From NCBI GenBank assembly GCA_041060555.1, contig JBEUDS010000002.1: a stretch of 64,000 nucleotides of DNA; one strand, 5' to 3'. Of the stretch, positions 45,830 to 54,862 are shown piece after piece. Position numbers and translations under genes: made by a program. The stretch comes from CAUJIW01 sp963205175. GTDB taxonomy: Bacteria > Pseudomonadota > Alphaproteobacteria > Sphingomonadales > Sphingomonadaceae. Under the pieces are notes generated by a model that saw nothing but the letters and a program-made list of their open reading frames with translations, was not told where the DNA came from and did no database searches. Numbering within the stretch: the first letter of the stretch is position 1; every line of letters begins with the position of its first letter.

Positions 45830-46359
45830 GCGGCGCGGCGCTCGGCCCCATCGTCTCGCTGGTCGTCGCGCGGGCGGACAATGGCGTGATCGGCCACGAC
45901 AATGGCCTGCCCTGGCACCTGCCGGCCGATCTCAAACACTTCAAGCAGCTGACCGTCGGCAAGCCGATCATCATGGGGCGCAAGACCTATGAGTCGATCG
46001 GCCGGCCGTTGCCGGGGCGGCACAACATCGTCGTCACCCGCAATGCCGAGTGGTCGGCGGACGGCGTGACGGTGGTGCCGAACCTGGCCGAGGCCGTGGT
46101 GGCGGCGGGACTCGATCCGCAAACGCGCGCCAGCGAGATCGCCGTGATTGGCGGGGCCGAGATTTATGCGCAGGCGCTGTTCTTCGCCGATCGCATCCAC
46201 CTGACCGAGGTGCATGCGAAACCCGAGGGTGACACCCTGTTTCCCGCGCTTGATGCCGCCACATGGCAGGAAGTCGCGCGGGAGGATCATCCGGCGGCCG
46301 ACGGCCAGCCGGGCTACAGTTTCGTCACACTGGACCGGCGGGAGGGCGCCTCCGGCTAG
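45826..46359 (+). CDS. folA: Dihydrofolate reductase
   Basis: FolA (177 residues) reduces dihydrofolate to tetrahydrofolate with NADPH, regenerating the folate used by ThyA encoded just upstream. Motifs: ADNGVIGHDNGLPWHLPADLKHF, IIMGRKTYESIGRPLPGR and VIGGAEIYAQAL. The active-site acid is Asp35-like in the PADLKHF segment. It starts at a GTG that overlaps the thyA stop. Confidence 0.96.
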   Translation: MSGAALGPIVSLVVARADNGVIGHDNGLPWHLPADLKHFKQLTVGKPIIMGRKTYESIGRPLPGRHNIVVTRNAEWSADGVTVVPNLAEAVVAAGLDPQTRASEIAVIGGAEIYAQALFFADRIHLTEVHAKPEGDTLFPALDAATWQEVAREDHPAADGQPGYSFVTLDRREGASG

Positions 46360-46438
46360 CCAGGAGACGCGGTGGCAGGCAGGGTTGGGAGCGCACCGCC
46401 GATAACAGAAGCGGAAGAGACAATCGACGGAGGGTGAG

Positions 46439-46957
46439 ATGAGTCTCGGCACGGTGCGCGTTCAACTGGCATGGCTTGTGGTGATGGCTCTGGCGGCGGG
46501 GGGTGGGGCGGCGCCGGTGGGGGCCCAGGTGCCGGGCAACGCGCCGGCGGTGCCGCCGGTCTTCGTGGTGTCGGAGAAAGATGTGCCGGAACTGGCGGCG
46601 AGGTGCGCTGCCACCCATGCCCCGGCGATTGCCGCGGCCCAGACGGCCTTGCGGCGGCAGGGGGTGGCGATCGCCTCGCAGGACGATTACATCGCCGACC
46701 GGGCGCTGAACGTCTACATCGTGATCAACGGCGTGCCGGTGACACAGGGCTGCGCCACCAATGTGCGGGTTTCGCTGCAAACCTACACCACGGTCATTAA
46801 CCCGGTGACGCGTGGCCGGCATCGCGCCACCATCGCGTTCTGCGATCAGTGGGTATTCCTCACCGGTGGCGCGGGCACGTTCCAGCAGCGCATCAATGGC
46901 TGGGTTGCCGAGCGCATGGCGGTGTGCGTCGACCGCTACCGCAAATCCATCCGCTGA
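46439..46957 (+). CDS. Secreted protein of unknown function
   Basis: This 172-residue protein has a signal peptide (about 1-29, ending VGA-QV) and four cysteines in the mature part (in ARCAATH, QGCATN, AFCDQW and AVCVDRY), which could form two disulfides in the periplasm. GGAGG sits before the ATG. No family recognised. It is followed after 28 bases by another secreted-protein gene on the same strand. Confidence 0.75.
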   Translation: MSLGTVRVQLAWLVVMALAAGGGAAPVGAQVPGNAPAVPPVFVVSEKDVPELAARCAATHAPAIAAAQTALRRQGVAIASQDDYIADRALNVYIVINGVPVTQGCATNVRVSLQTYTTVINPVTRGRHRATIAFCDQWVFLTGGAGTFQQRINGWVAERMAVCVDRYRKSIR

Positions 46958-46985
46958 CCGATCCGGCCACGCAGGGAGACAGAAC

Positions 46986-47468
46986 ATGCAGAACAGGGTG
47001 CGCGGTGCCCTGGCGGCGGTTGCCGCCGTGGCGGGCATGACGGCGGGTCAGGCGGCGGTCGCCGGTCCGGCGCTGGAGGCTGACAAGGCGTTCGCCGCGC
47101 TGTCGCGGGCTGCGGGGGCGCCGGCGGCATTCGCGGCCTTCGCGGCGGAGTCGGTACGGATGTTTGTGCCCGGCGGTCCGCTGCAAGGGCGCGCGGCGAT
47201 GAACGACAGCTTCCGGGGCTTGCCGACCGGCACGACGCTGGACTGGGTGCCGGCGGAGGAACAGCTGGGCGCGGCGGGCGACCATGGCTTCACCTGGGGC
47301 CGCTGGGTGCGTCGCGTGCCGGCCACTACGGACCTGCCTGCTCGATGCACCACTGGCACCTACCTCACGGTCTGGGCACGTCAGCCGGACGGCCAATGGA
47401 AATTCACTGCAGACATTGGCCAGCCTGACACCAAGGCCGACCCGGTCCAATGCCCGCCCGCGGGATGA
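46986..47468 (+). CDS. Secreted SnoaL/DUF4440-like protein
   Basis: This 160-residue protein has a signal peptide (about 1-26). The mature region (EADKAFAALSRAAGAPAAFAAFAAESVRMF, GRAAMNDSFRGL, GRWVRR, GTYLTVWARQPDGQWKF) resembles the cone-shaped NTF2/SnoaL fold of DUF4440 proteins. Activity is unknown. GGGAG lies before the ATG. It may be co-transcribed with the gene at 46439. Confidence 0.78.
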   Translation: MQNRVRGALAAVAAVAGMTAGQAAVAGPALEADKAFAALSRAAGAPAAFAAFAAESVRMFVPGGPLQGRAAMNDSFRGLPTGTTLDWVPAEEQLGAAGDHGFTWGRWVRRVPATTDLPARCTTGTYLTVWARQPDGQWKFTADIGQPDTKADPVQCPPAG

Positions 47469-47510
47469 TGGCGGGAGATTTTCTCAGTGTGTAAAACCCA
47501 AGATAGATAA

Positions 47511-47528
47511 TTACGTATATTGACGTAA
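47511..47528. promoter_or_regulatory. Inverted repeat in the AT-rich promoter region of the second TonB receptor
   Basis: TTACGT and ACGTAA flank a six-base centre in the AT-rich 47,490-47,560 stretch, roughly 100 bases before the receptor start. This is unusual base composition for this chromosome. Operator function is inferred only. Confidence 0.45.
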
Positions 47529-47625
47529 ATTTTGCATTTGCGTGTTGATATGCGTTATTTGTTCTGCCAGTTGGCATCCATAATCATCCAAGGGCCTGCG
47601 CGAGGGCTCATGTTGGGAGGGTGTC

Positions 47626-49881
47626 ATGCGTTATCGTTTCCTGTCCGGAGTCTATCTGTCTGCCCTGCTCGCCGGCACGGTCGCTACGTCCGTTGCGTCG
47701 GCGCAGGACGCCGCCCCGACCGCCGAAGAGGCGGTCAGCCTGGGCGATATCGTTGTCACCGCGCGGCGTCGCGAGGAAAAGCTGCAGGACGTACCGATTG
47801 CCATCACCGCGCTGGGCGGCGACGCGCTGGAATCGCGCGGCTTCGACCGGGTGACGGATATCGCCGAGGCGGCGCCGAATCTGCAATTCACGCCGGGCAC
47901 CGGCGGCAACAGTGGCGGCGTCAGTGCCTTCATTCGTGGTGTCGGCGAAAATGACTTCATCATCACCGCCGATCCGGCGGTGGCGCTGTACATTGACGGT
48001 GTCTATGTCGGCCGCAGCTTCGGTGCAACCACCGAACTGCTGGGGGTTGATCGAATCGAGGTGTTGCGCGGACCGCAGGGTTCACTGTTCGGCAAGAACA
48101 CCATTGGTGGCGCCATCAGCGTTGTTACCCGCGTGCCGGGCGCTGACCGCCTTGAGGGCGATGTGCGTTATGGTTCCTACGATGACCTGCGACTGCGCGC
48201 CAATGTCGAGCGCGCACTCACCGACACGCTGTCGGTGGGCGTCTCGGCGCTCGGGCAGTGGGGCGATGGCTGGCAGAAGTCCGCCTCCGGCGATGATCTC
48301 GGCAATCGCAATGTGATCGCCGGGCGGTTGGCGCTGCACTATGACGGCGCGCCGCTCGACGCCGTGTTCAGCATCGATGGCCTGCGCCGTCGGCAGAACA
48401 GCGCGGCGCACAGCATGCTGGCGTTCACGCCGAGCTTCTTTTCTGGCCTGCAATCGATGCTGCTGGCGCCGTGCTGTACCGCGCCGGACCGGATCGACCG
48501 CACGGACTCCACGGCCGAGCTCAACCGCGACGATACCGACGCCGTGAATGCGGCGCTGACACTGAGCGCGGATGTCGGCAACGGCACCTTGAAATCGATC
48601 ACCGCCTATCGCTGGGTCAGCGCCGTGTTCGGTCGCGATGGCGACGCTTCCTCGGCGGTGAATTACGCCGGCGATATTCACGACGAGACGGCCCGCCAGC
48701 TATCGCAGGAAATCCAGTACGCCACCAGTCTGTTCGATGATCGCGCGACCCTGCTGGTGGGCGCCTATGCCTTCCGCGAGAAGACGCGCGACGACACCCG
48801 GCTCTACGTCGCGGACGGGCTTTATCCGGCCATGATCGCGGCGGGCTTCGATCCGGCGCTGGCGACCGCGCTCGATTTCAACATCGACTTCTTCAACCGC
48901 CAGAAAACCACCAACTACGCGCTGTTCGGCAATGCCACCTATAACATCACCGACGCGCTGACATTGGAGCTGGGCGGTCGCTACACCTGGGAGAAAAAGA
49001 CCTTCAACCAGACCGCGCTGCGCATCTACAGCGAGCAGCCGCTGCTGGCCGGCACGCCGTCCTACGAGTTGTCGGAGAAGTGGCACGCCTTCACGCCGCG
49101 CGCGTCGCTGTCCTACAAGTTCACGCCCGATGTGCTGGGTTACGCCTCCTTCTCGCGCGGCTTCCGCAGTGGCGGCTTCAATGGGCGGCCGACATCGCTG
49201 GAGGAAGTCGGCGGCTATGATCCGGAATACATGCGCGCCTACGAAGTGGGCGTGAAGAGCAGCTTCGGTGGCATCGTCACGCTGAACCTGTCCGCTTTCC
49301 GCAACGACTATACCGATCAGCAATTGCTGATCTCGACCATCAGCCCGGTCACCGACCTGCTGGTGGTGCGCACGGAAAACGCCGGCAAGTCGCGTATCCA
49401 GGGCCTGGAACTGGAGGCGAGCGCGAAAATCACCCCGCGGTTCAGTCTGCAGGGTGCCGTCGGTTACCTCGACGCCAAATATCTGCGTTACACGTCGGTC
49501 ATCAATGGCGTCGCCACCGACGTCAGTGGTCGTACGCCCAAGCAGGCGCCGGATCTGACCGCCAGCGGCAGCCTGGTGTTCGCGACCGCCTTGTCGGAGG
49601 CAATTGACACGACCTGGCGGCTGGATGCCAGCTATCGCAGCCAGACCTACATCGACGTCGAGAATTCGCCGCTGCTGCGGGCACCGGACCATGTCATTCT
49701 CAATGCCAGCATTGAATTCGATCTGCCGGGCAAGGGGCTTTCACTGCGTTTCGCGGTGGACAACCTCACCGACAAGCGGGTGCTTACCGCCGGCTATGAC
49801 GCGACGTCCAGCTTCGGCTTCGTGGAGGGCTACTACAACGATCCACGCCGCTTCTCGCTGACGCTCAGCTTCAAGCACTGA
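47626..49881 (+). CDS. TonB-dependent outer-membrane receptor, second copy
   Basis: This 751-residue receptor has a signal peptide (about 1-26, ending ASA-QD), a TonB-box region (LGDIVVTARRREE), a plug domain (VLRGPQGSLFGKNTIGGAI) and a barrel ending in TLSFKH. It shares layout with the receptor at 27693, but the sequences differ well beyond the plug, so they likely take up different ligands. GGGAGG precedes the ATG. No adjacent ExbB/TonB genes or catabolic genes hint at its substrate. Confidence 0.92.
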   Translation: MRYRFLSGVYLSALLAGTVATSVASAQDAAPTAEEAVSLGDIVVTARRREEKLQDVPIAITALGGDALESRGFDRVTDIAEAAPNLQFTPGTGGNSGGVSAFIRGVGENDFIITADPAVALYIDGVYVGRSFGATTELLGVDRIEVLRGPQGSLFGKNTIGGAISVVTRVPGADRLEGDVRYGSYDDLRLRANVERALTDTLSVGVSALGQWGDGWQKSASGDDLGNRNVIAGRLALHYDGAPLDAVFSIDGLRRRQNSAAHSMLAFTPSFFSGLQSMLLAPCCTAPDRIDRTDSTAELNRDDTDAVNAALTLSADVGNGTLKSITAYRWVSAVFGRDGDASSAVNYAGDIHDETARQLSQEIQYATSLFDDRATLLVGAYAFREKTRDDTRLYVADGLYPAMIAAGFDPALATALDFNIDFFNRQKTTNYALFGNATYNITDALTLELGGRYTWEKKTFNQTALRIYSEQPLLAGTPSYELSEKWHAFTPRASLSYKFTPDVLGYASFSRGFRSGGFNGRPTSLEEVGGYDPEYMRAYEVGVKSSFGGIVTLNLSAFRNDYTDQQLLISTISPVTDLLVVRTENAGKSRIQGLELEASAKITPRFSLQGAVGYLDAKYLRYTSVINGVATDVSGRTPKQAPDLTASGSLVFATALSEAIDTTWRLDASYRSQTYIDVENSPLLRAPDHVILNASIEFDLPGKGLSLRFAVDNLTDKRVLTAGYDATSSFGFVEGYYNDPRRFSLTLSFKH

Positions 49882-49903
49882 GCGCGATCGCGGACAACAG
49901 GGG

Positions 49904-49934
49904 CGGGCGCGCCGGGGCCATCCCTGGGCGCCCG
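49904..49934. terminator. Hairpin between the second TonB receptor gene and apaG
   Basis: CGGGCGC pairs with GCGCCCG, with inner GGGG/CCC pairing, between convergent genes. No long T-run follows on either strand, so strength is uncertain. Confidence 0.5.
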
Positions 49935-49952
49935 TTGCCGTGTCGTGGCCCG

Positions 49953-50369
49953 TCAGTTCAGCGTGTGCGGCGCGTAGGGGCTGTCGAGCGAGAAGGCGGG
50001 GATATCGATGTCGAAGCTGCGACCGGCATCATCGACCATGCCATAGCTGCCGCGCATGATGCCGGAGGGCGTCGAGAGCGGGCAGCCGGAGGTATATTCA
50101 TAGGCCTCCGACGGTTCGAGGATCGGCTGCTCGCCGACCACGCCGTCGCCCTTCACTTCCTGGATGCGGCCATGGGCGTCGGCGATGATCCAGTGCCGCG
50201 TCATCAGCTGCACACTGGTCCGGCCGTGGTTCTCCACCCGCACGTGATAGGCCCACACATAATGGTTGTCGTCAGGGTTCGACTTGTCGTCGATGAACGC
50301 CGGCAGCACCCGCACGGTAATGTCACGGGTGGTGGCCGCGTAGGGGAATTCGATGTCCTGACGCGGCAC
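49953..50369 (-). CDS. apaG: ApaG protein
   Basis: This 138-residue protein has the fibronectin-III-like ApaG fold: VWAYHVRVENHGRTSVQLMTRHWIIAD, GVVGEQPILEPSEAYEYTSGCPL and MRGSYGMV are family signatures. ApaG is often near metabolic genes in alphaproteobacteria; its exact role is unsettled. The GTG start lies three bases after the metZ stop, so it is the second gene of a metZ-apaG unit. Confidence 0.94.
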   Translation of the reverse strand: MPRQDIEFPYAATTRDITVRVLPAFIDDKSNPDDNHYVWAYHVRVENHGRTSVQLMTRHWIIADAHGRIQEVKGDGVVGEQPILEPSEAYEYTSGCPLSTPSGIMRGSYGMVDDAGRSFDIDIPAFSLDSPYAPHTLN

Positions 50370-50372
50370 GGT

Positions 50373-51581
50373 TCAGAGCCCCGCCGCCTTCAGCGCCTGG
50401 TCGAGGTCGGCGATCAGATCGGCGGGGTCTTCCAGTCCCACCGACAGCCGGATCATCCCCGGCGTGATGCCGAGCTCCGCCTGCACCGCCGGCGCCAGCG
50501 CCTTGTGGGTGGTGGAGGCCGGGTGGGTGGCCAGCGAGCGGGAGTCGCCAATGTTGTTGGAGATGTCGATCAGCTCCAGCGCGTTGAGCAGCGCGAAGGC
50601 CTGGGCCTCGCCGCCGTCGAGCAGGAAGCTCATGATGGTGCCGCCGGCGCTCATCTGCGCCATCGCCAGGGCGTGCTGGGCAAAGTCGGGCCGGCCGGGG
50701 TAGAGCAGCGTTGGCACCCGTTCAGCGAGGAAGTCGGCGATCCGTGCGGCGTTGTCGCTCATCCGGCGCACCCGCAGTTCCAGCGTCTCCAGGCCCTTCA
50801 GCAGCACCCAGGCGTTGAACGGCGCCATCACGCAGCCGGTGTGCCGGAAGAACGGGAACAGGTACTCGGTGTCGAACTCGCGGGTACAGCAGATGGCGCC
50901 ACCCAGCACCCGGCCCTGGCCGTCGATGTGCTTGGTCGCGGAATAGGCGATGACATCCGCGCCCAGCTCCAGCGGTCTCTGCAGGATCGGGGTGGCGAAC
51001 ACGTTGTCGACCACCAGCCGTGCCCCGGCGTCATGGGCGAGATCGGCCACCGCCTTGAGGTCGCAGATGTCGAGCGTCGGGTTGGCCGGGGTTTCCAGGA
51101 AGAATACCCGGGTATTGGGCCGGCGCGCCCGTGCCCAGGCGTCGTTGTCACGGCCGTCGACCACGGTGGTCTCGATGCCGTAGCGCGGCAGCAGGCTGTC
51201 CACCAGCCAGCGGCAGGAGCCGAACATGGCGCGGGCCGCCACCACATGGTCGCCGGCCTTGAGCTGGCAGAGCAGGGCCGCGGTCATGGCAGCCATGCCG
51301 GTGCCGGTCGCCCGCGCCATTTCGGCGCCTTCCAGCAGCGCCAGGCGTTCCTCGAACATGGCGACGGTGGGGTTGCCCTGGCGGCTGTAGGTGAAGCCGT
51401 CGGCCTCGCCACGGAAGCGGGCGGCCACTTCCTCGGCGCTGTCGTAGCAGAAGCCCGACGTCAGAAAGAGCGCCTCCGACGTTTCGCCGAAGTCCGAGCG
51501 CATGGTGCCGCCGCGGATCGCCTGGGTGGCGGGGCGCCACTGACGGGTGCGCGTGCGGTCAAGGCCGGTCCTGGACTTCAT
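50373..51581 (-). CDS. metZ: O-succinylhomoserine sulfhydrylase
   Basis: MetZ (402 residues) makes homocysteine from O-succinylhomoserine and sulfide in methionine synthesis. It is a PLP enzyme of the Cys/Met family; the Schiff-base lysine is in AYSATKHIDGQGRVLGG, and SGFCYDSAEEVAARF and FTYSRQGNPTV are MetZ-like. The upstream region (51582-51714) has a small hairpin, CGCCGG/CCGGCG at 51610-51625, but no SAM-II riboswitch that I recognise. apaG follows directly. Confidence 0.93.
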   Translation of the reverse strand: MKSRTGLDRTRTRQWRPATQAIRGGTMRSDFGETSEALFLTSGFCYDSAEEVAARFRGEADGFTYSRQGNPTVAMFEERLALLEGAEMARATGTGMAAMTAALLCQLKAGDHVVAARAMFGSCRWLVDSLLPRYGIETTVVDGRDNDAWARARRPNTRVFFLETPANPTLDICDLKAVADLAHDAGARLVVDNVFATPILQRPLELGADVIAYSATKHIDGQGRVLGGAICCTREFDTEYLFPFFRHTGCVMAPFNAWVLLKGLETLELRVRRMSDNAARIADFLAERVPTLLYPGRPDFAQHALAMAQMSAGGTIMSFLLDGGEAQAFALLNALELIDISNNIGDSRSLATHPASTTHKALAPAVQAELGITPGMIRLSVGLEDPADLIADLDQALKAAGL

Positions 51582-51714
51582 CGATCGACTTCCTGGCTGT
51601 TGTATTGAGCGCCGGTCATCCGGCGCGTGCCCCGTCCGTTACCGGCTGGTGCGGCGGGCGTCAATTGCGCGGACCGCTGGCGCCCGCTGGCGGTCTCGTC
51701 TAGAAAGCAGGGCG

Positions 51715-52476
51715 ATGACGACCGCATTCTCTTCTATCTGGATCGTTGGTGCCTCAACCGGCATCGGCCGCGCCACGGCGCTGGCGTTTGCCCGCGCCGG
51801 TGTCACCGTGTTCGCTACCGCGCGCGGTGCCGACAAGCTGGAGGCCCTGGCGGCCGACGCGCCGGCCGGCCGCGTCGTGGTGCTGCCCTGCGACTGCTCG
51901 GACCGGGCGGCGATGCTGGAGACCTACCGGCGGATTACCGGGCAGATGGGTGGCCCGCCGGGGGCGGCACTGTTCGCGGCCGCCACGTGGGCGCCGGAAG
52001 ATGGCGGGCAGGCACGCGTCGATGTCGTGGGACCGGTGTTCGACGTCAACGTCCATGGCTGCCTGAACATGCTGGAGGAGCTGTGGCCGGCGATGCTGGC
52101 GGCCGGCCGGGGGCGGGTGGCGATTATCTCGTCGGTGGCGGGCTTCCGGGGGTTGCCGCGCGCGCTCGCCTACGGCGCCTCGAAGGCGGCGCTCACTCAT
52201 ATCGCCGAGGCTCTGAAGTTCGACGGTGACCGCGCGGGTGTCGCCGTTCAGGTCATTCACCCCGGCTTCGTCAAGACACCGTTGACCGACAAGAACGATT
52301 TCGACATGCCGTTCCTGATGACGGCCGAGGCCGCTGCGGACCGCATCGTCGCCGGCATGGCGACCAGCGCCTTCGAGATCACGTTCCCGCGTCGCTTCAC
52401 CTTCATGCTCAAGCTCGCCCGCATCCTGCCGTACCGACTGTACTTCCCGTTCATCCGGCGGATCACCGGGATGTGA
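51715..52476 (+). CDS. Short-chain dehydrogenase/reductase
   Basis: This 253-residue SDR has the cofactor motif VGASTGIG (11-18), the catalytic tyrosine in YGASKAAL and the serine in IISSVAG. The usual NNAG is replaced by AAAT. The C-terminal part is basic and hydrophobic (RRFTFMLKLARILPYRLYF), suggesting membrane association. The substrate is unknown. Its stop lies six bases from the convergent photolyase gene. Confidence 0.88.
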   Translation: MTTAFSSIWIVGASTGIGRATALAFARAGVTVFATARGADKLEALAADAPAGRVVVLPCDCSDRAAMLETYRRITGQMGGPPGAALFAAATWAPEDGGQARVDVVGPVFDVNVHGCLNMLEELWPAMLAAGRGRVAIISSVAGFRGLPRALAYGASKAALTHIAEALKFDGDRAGVAVQVIHPGFVKTPLTDKNDFDMPFLMTAEAAADRIVAGMATSAFEITFPRRFTFMLKLARILPYRLYFPFIRRITGM

Positions 52477-52482
52477 GCGTCC

Positions 52483-53892
52483 TCAGCCGCGTTCCCCCAT
52501 TGCCTTGTAGGCCGCCAATGCCCGGTCGCGGGCGCGGGCATGGTCGACCATCGGTGCCGGGTAGGTCTCGCCCAGTCGCACGCCGGCGGCCGCCAGCAGG
52601 GCCGGCGGCGCCTCCCACGGCGCATGGATGAGGTCGTCCGGCAGGCCGGCCAGTTCTGGCACCCACTGGCGGACATAGGCGCCGGCGGGGTCGAACCGGC
52701 GCCCCTGCGACACCGGGTTGAAGATGCGGAAGTAGGGCGAGGCATCGGCGCCGGAGCCCGCCGTCCACTGCCAGCCGGCGGCGTTGTTGGCGAGGTCGGC
52801 GTCCACCAGCGTGTCCCAGAACCACGTCTCGCCCGCCCGCCAGTCGATCATCAGATCCTTGATCAGGAACGAGGCGGCGATCATGCGCACCCGGTTGTGC
52901 ATCCAGCCGGTCCGCCACAGCTGGCGCAGGCCGGCGTCGACGATGGGGTAGCCGGTCTGGCCATGCTGCCAGCGGGTCAGCGCAGCGTCGTCGCGTACCC
53001 AGGGGAAGGCGTCGAAGGTCCGCCGCCAGTTGACGTCGGCAAGGTCCGGCGCGTTGAGCAGCAGGTTGAGCGAGAAGTCCCGCCAGCCCAGCTGGCGCAG
53101 CCAGGCCTGGCCGGCCGGTCCGGCGGCCTCGGCAATGGCGTGCCAGGCGGTCGCCGGGCTCAGCTCGCCGAAGTGCAGGTGGGCGGACAGGCGCGAGGTT
53201 GCCTCCTCGGCGCAGCGGTCACGGGCCTCGCCATAGCCGGCGGCCAGATCGGCGAAGTCGGCCAGACGCTGGCGGGCGCCGGCCTCGCCGGGCTGCCAGA
53301 CGGGGGCAAAGCCGTGCGCCCAGTCGGGCGCGGTGGGGCACAGGCCCCAGTCGCCCAGCGTGTCGCCGGCGGGGGCGCCCTCGGCCAGGGGGATGCGGTC
53401 CGGCGCCGGGCGGGGCGGCAGCGGTGGCATCATCTGCTGCAGCGCCTGCCAGAATGGCGTGAACACCTTGAAGGCGCCGCCGGTCTTGGTGGTCATCCGC
53501 GCCGGTGGCGCCAGCGTCAGGCCGTGGTGCAGGGTCAGCGCCAGCCGCCGGGCCAACTCACTCTCCTGACGGCGCGCCCATGGTTCGTAATGATACATCG
53601 CATGAACCGATCTGGCGCTCGTGGCGGCGGCGAGGTCGGCGATCAGCGTCACCGCGTCGCCGCGCAGCAGGATCAGCCGACTGCCGCGGGCGCGCAGGTC
53701 GGCGTCCAGGCTCGCCAGACTGTGGTGCAGCCACCAGCGGCTGGCGCCGCCCATCGCCCAGCGGCCAGGCGCGGCATCGTCCAGCACGAACACCGGCAGC
53801 ACCGGGCCGTCGTCCAGCGCGGCGGCCAGCGCCGGCTGATCGGCGAGGCGGAGATCCTGGCGGAACCAGACGATTGCAGGAGCGGGGGCCAT
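52483..53892 (-). CDS. phrB: Deoxyribodipyrimidine photolyase
   Basis: This 469-residue cryptochrome/photolyase-family protein repairs UV pyrimidine dimers with FADH- and light. Seen are the N-terminal antenna domain start IVWFRQDLRLADQPAL, and the FAD-binding domain motifs SRLSAHLHFGELSPATAW, WLRQLGWRDFSLNLL, TGYPIVDAGLRQLWRTGWMHNR and the WQWTAGSGADASPYFRIFNP segment. This is a class I CPD-type photolyase. It ends six bases from the convergent SDR gene. Confidence 0.95.
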   Translation of the reverse strand: MAPAPAIVWFRQDLRLADQPALAAALDDGPVLPVFVLDDAAPGRWAMGGASRWWLHHSLASLDADLRARGSRLILLRGDAVTLIADLAAATSARSVHAMYHYEPWARRQESELARRLALTLHHGLTLAPPARMTTKTGGAFKVFTPFWQALQQMMPPLPPRPAPDRIPLAEGAPAGDTLGDWGLCPTAPDWAHGFAPVWQPGEAGARQRLADFADLAAGYGEARDRCAEEATSRLSAHLHFGELSPATAWHAIAEAAGPAGQAWLRQLGWRDFSLNLLLNAPDLADVNWRRTFDAFPWVRDDAALTRWQHGQTGYPIVDAGLRQLWRTGWMHNRVRMIAASFLIKDLMIDWRAGETWFWDTLVDADLANNAAGWQWTAGSGADASPYFRIFNPVSQGRRFDPAGAYVRQWVPELAGLPDDLIHAPWEAPPALLAAAGVRLGETYPAPMVDHARARDRALAAYKAMGERG

Positions 53893-53974
53893 GACTCAAC
53901 TCCATGACTGGCGTTGACGCCGAGCGGCGACTGGGGAACAGATGGCGCATCCATGGCGGACAGGGAAGAGGGTG

Positions 53975-54847
53975 ATGGCGCGTTGCGTTGATGTTTATGG
54001 CCAGTTCCAGCCGGGGCTGACCGCGCGGGTGTCGGTGGAGGACCGCGGCTTCCTGTTCGCCGATGGCGTCTATGAGGTATTCGCCATCTTCAACGGCCAG
54101 ATTTTCGATCTCGCGCCCCATCTGCGGCGGCTTGATCGCAGCCTGGGCGCGCTGGGCATCGACCGGCCGATGAGCGAGGGCGCGCTGAAGGCGCGCCTTG
54201 CCGAGGTGGTGCGGCGTAACCGGGTGCGTGAGGGCACGCTGTATCTGCAGATCACCCGAGGGGTGGCGCCGCGCGACCATGCCTTCCCCGCCGCCGCGCG
54301 GCCCAGCGTCGTTGCCTGGGCCAAGCGGTTTGATTTCACCCAGCGGCTGGCGCAGGCGCGCACAGGTGTCACGGTGGTGAGCACGCCGGACCTGCGCTGG
54401 GGCCGGCCGGACATCAAGTCGGTGGCGCTGCTGCCCAACGTACTGGCCAAGCAGCAGGCGCGCGAGGCCGGTGCCTTCGAGGCCTGGCTGGTGCGCGCCG
54501 ACGGCGTGGTGAGCGAGGGGTCGTCGACCAATGCCTGGATCGTCGACGCCGGCGGCGCCATCGTCACCCACCCGGAGGGGCGGGAGATTCTTTCGGGGGT
54601 CATGCGTGGCACGCTGCTGCGGCTGGCGCGCGCGCATCAGATGCGGGTGGAAGAGCGGCCGTTCACGCTGGCGGAGGCGCGGAGCGCACGCGAGGCGTTC
54701 ACGACATCGACCACCGCACCCTGCATCCCGGTGGTGTCAATCGATGGCGCGCCGGTGGGGGACGGACGGCCTGGTCCGGTTACCGGCCAGCTGGTTGCTC
54801 TCCTGTGGGAGGAGATTGCCCGCCAGACCGGCTACCTGCCGGGTTGA
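53975..54847 (+). CDS. D-amino acid aminotransferase-like PLP enzyme (class IV)
   Basis: This 290-residue class IV aminotransferase has EDRGFLFADGVYEVFAIFNGQIF at the start, the PLP lysine in IKSVALLPNVLAKQ and SEGSSTNAWIVD. It resembles D-alanine aminotransferase, though branched-chain aminotransferase or aminodeoxychorismate lyase activity cannot be excluded. The ATG at 53975 follows GAGGG; an upstream ATG at 53942 is possible. It converges on the CpxP-like gene. Confidence 0.85.
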   Translation: MARCVDVYGQFQPGLTARVSVEDRGFLFADGVYEVFAIFNGQIFDLAPHLRRLDRSLGALGIDRPMSEGALKARLAEVVRRNRVREGTLYLQITRGVAPRDHAFPAAARPSVVAWAKRFDFTQRLAQARTGVTVVSTPDLRWGRPDIKSVALLPNVLAKQQAREAGAFEAWLVRADGVVSEGSSTNAWIVDAGGAIVTHPEGREILSGVMRGTLLRLARAHQMRVEERPFTLAEARSAREAFTTSTTAPCIPVVSIDGAPVGDGRPGPVTGQLVALLWEEIARQTGYLPG

Positions 54848-54862
54848 CGGGCGGCCGGCATA

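Noticed and set aside
51582..51714. SAM-II riboswitch before metZ
   Set aside because: metZ leaders in alphaproteobacteria often carry one, but I could not find its conserved core here, only a short CGCCGG/CCGGCG hairpin.
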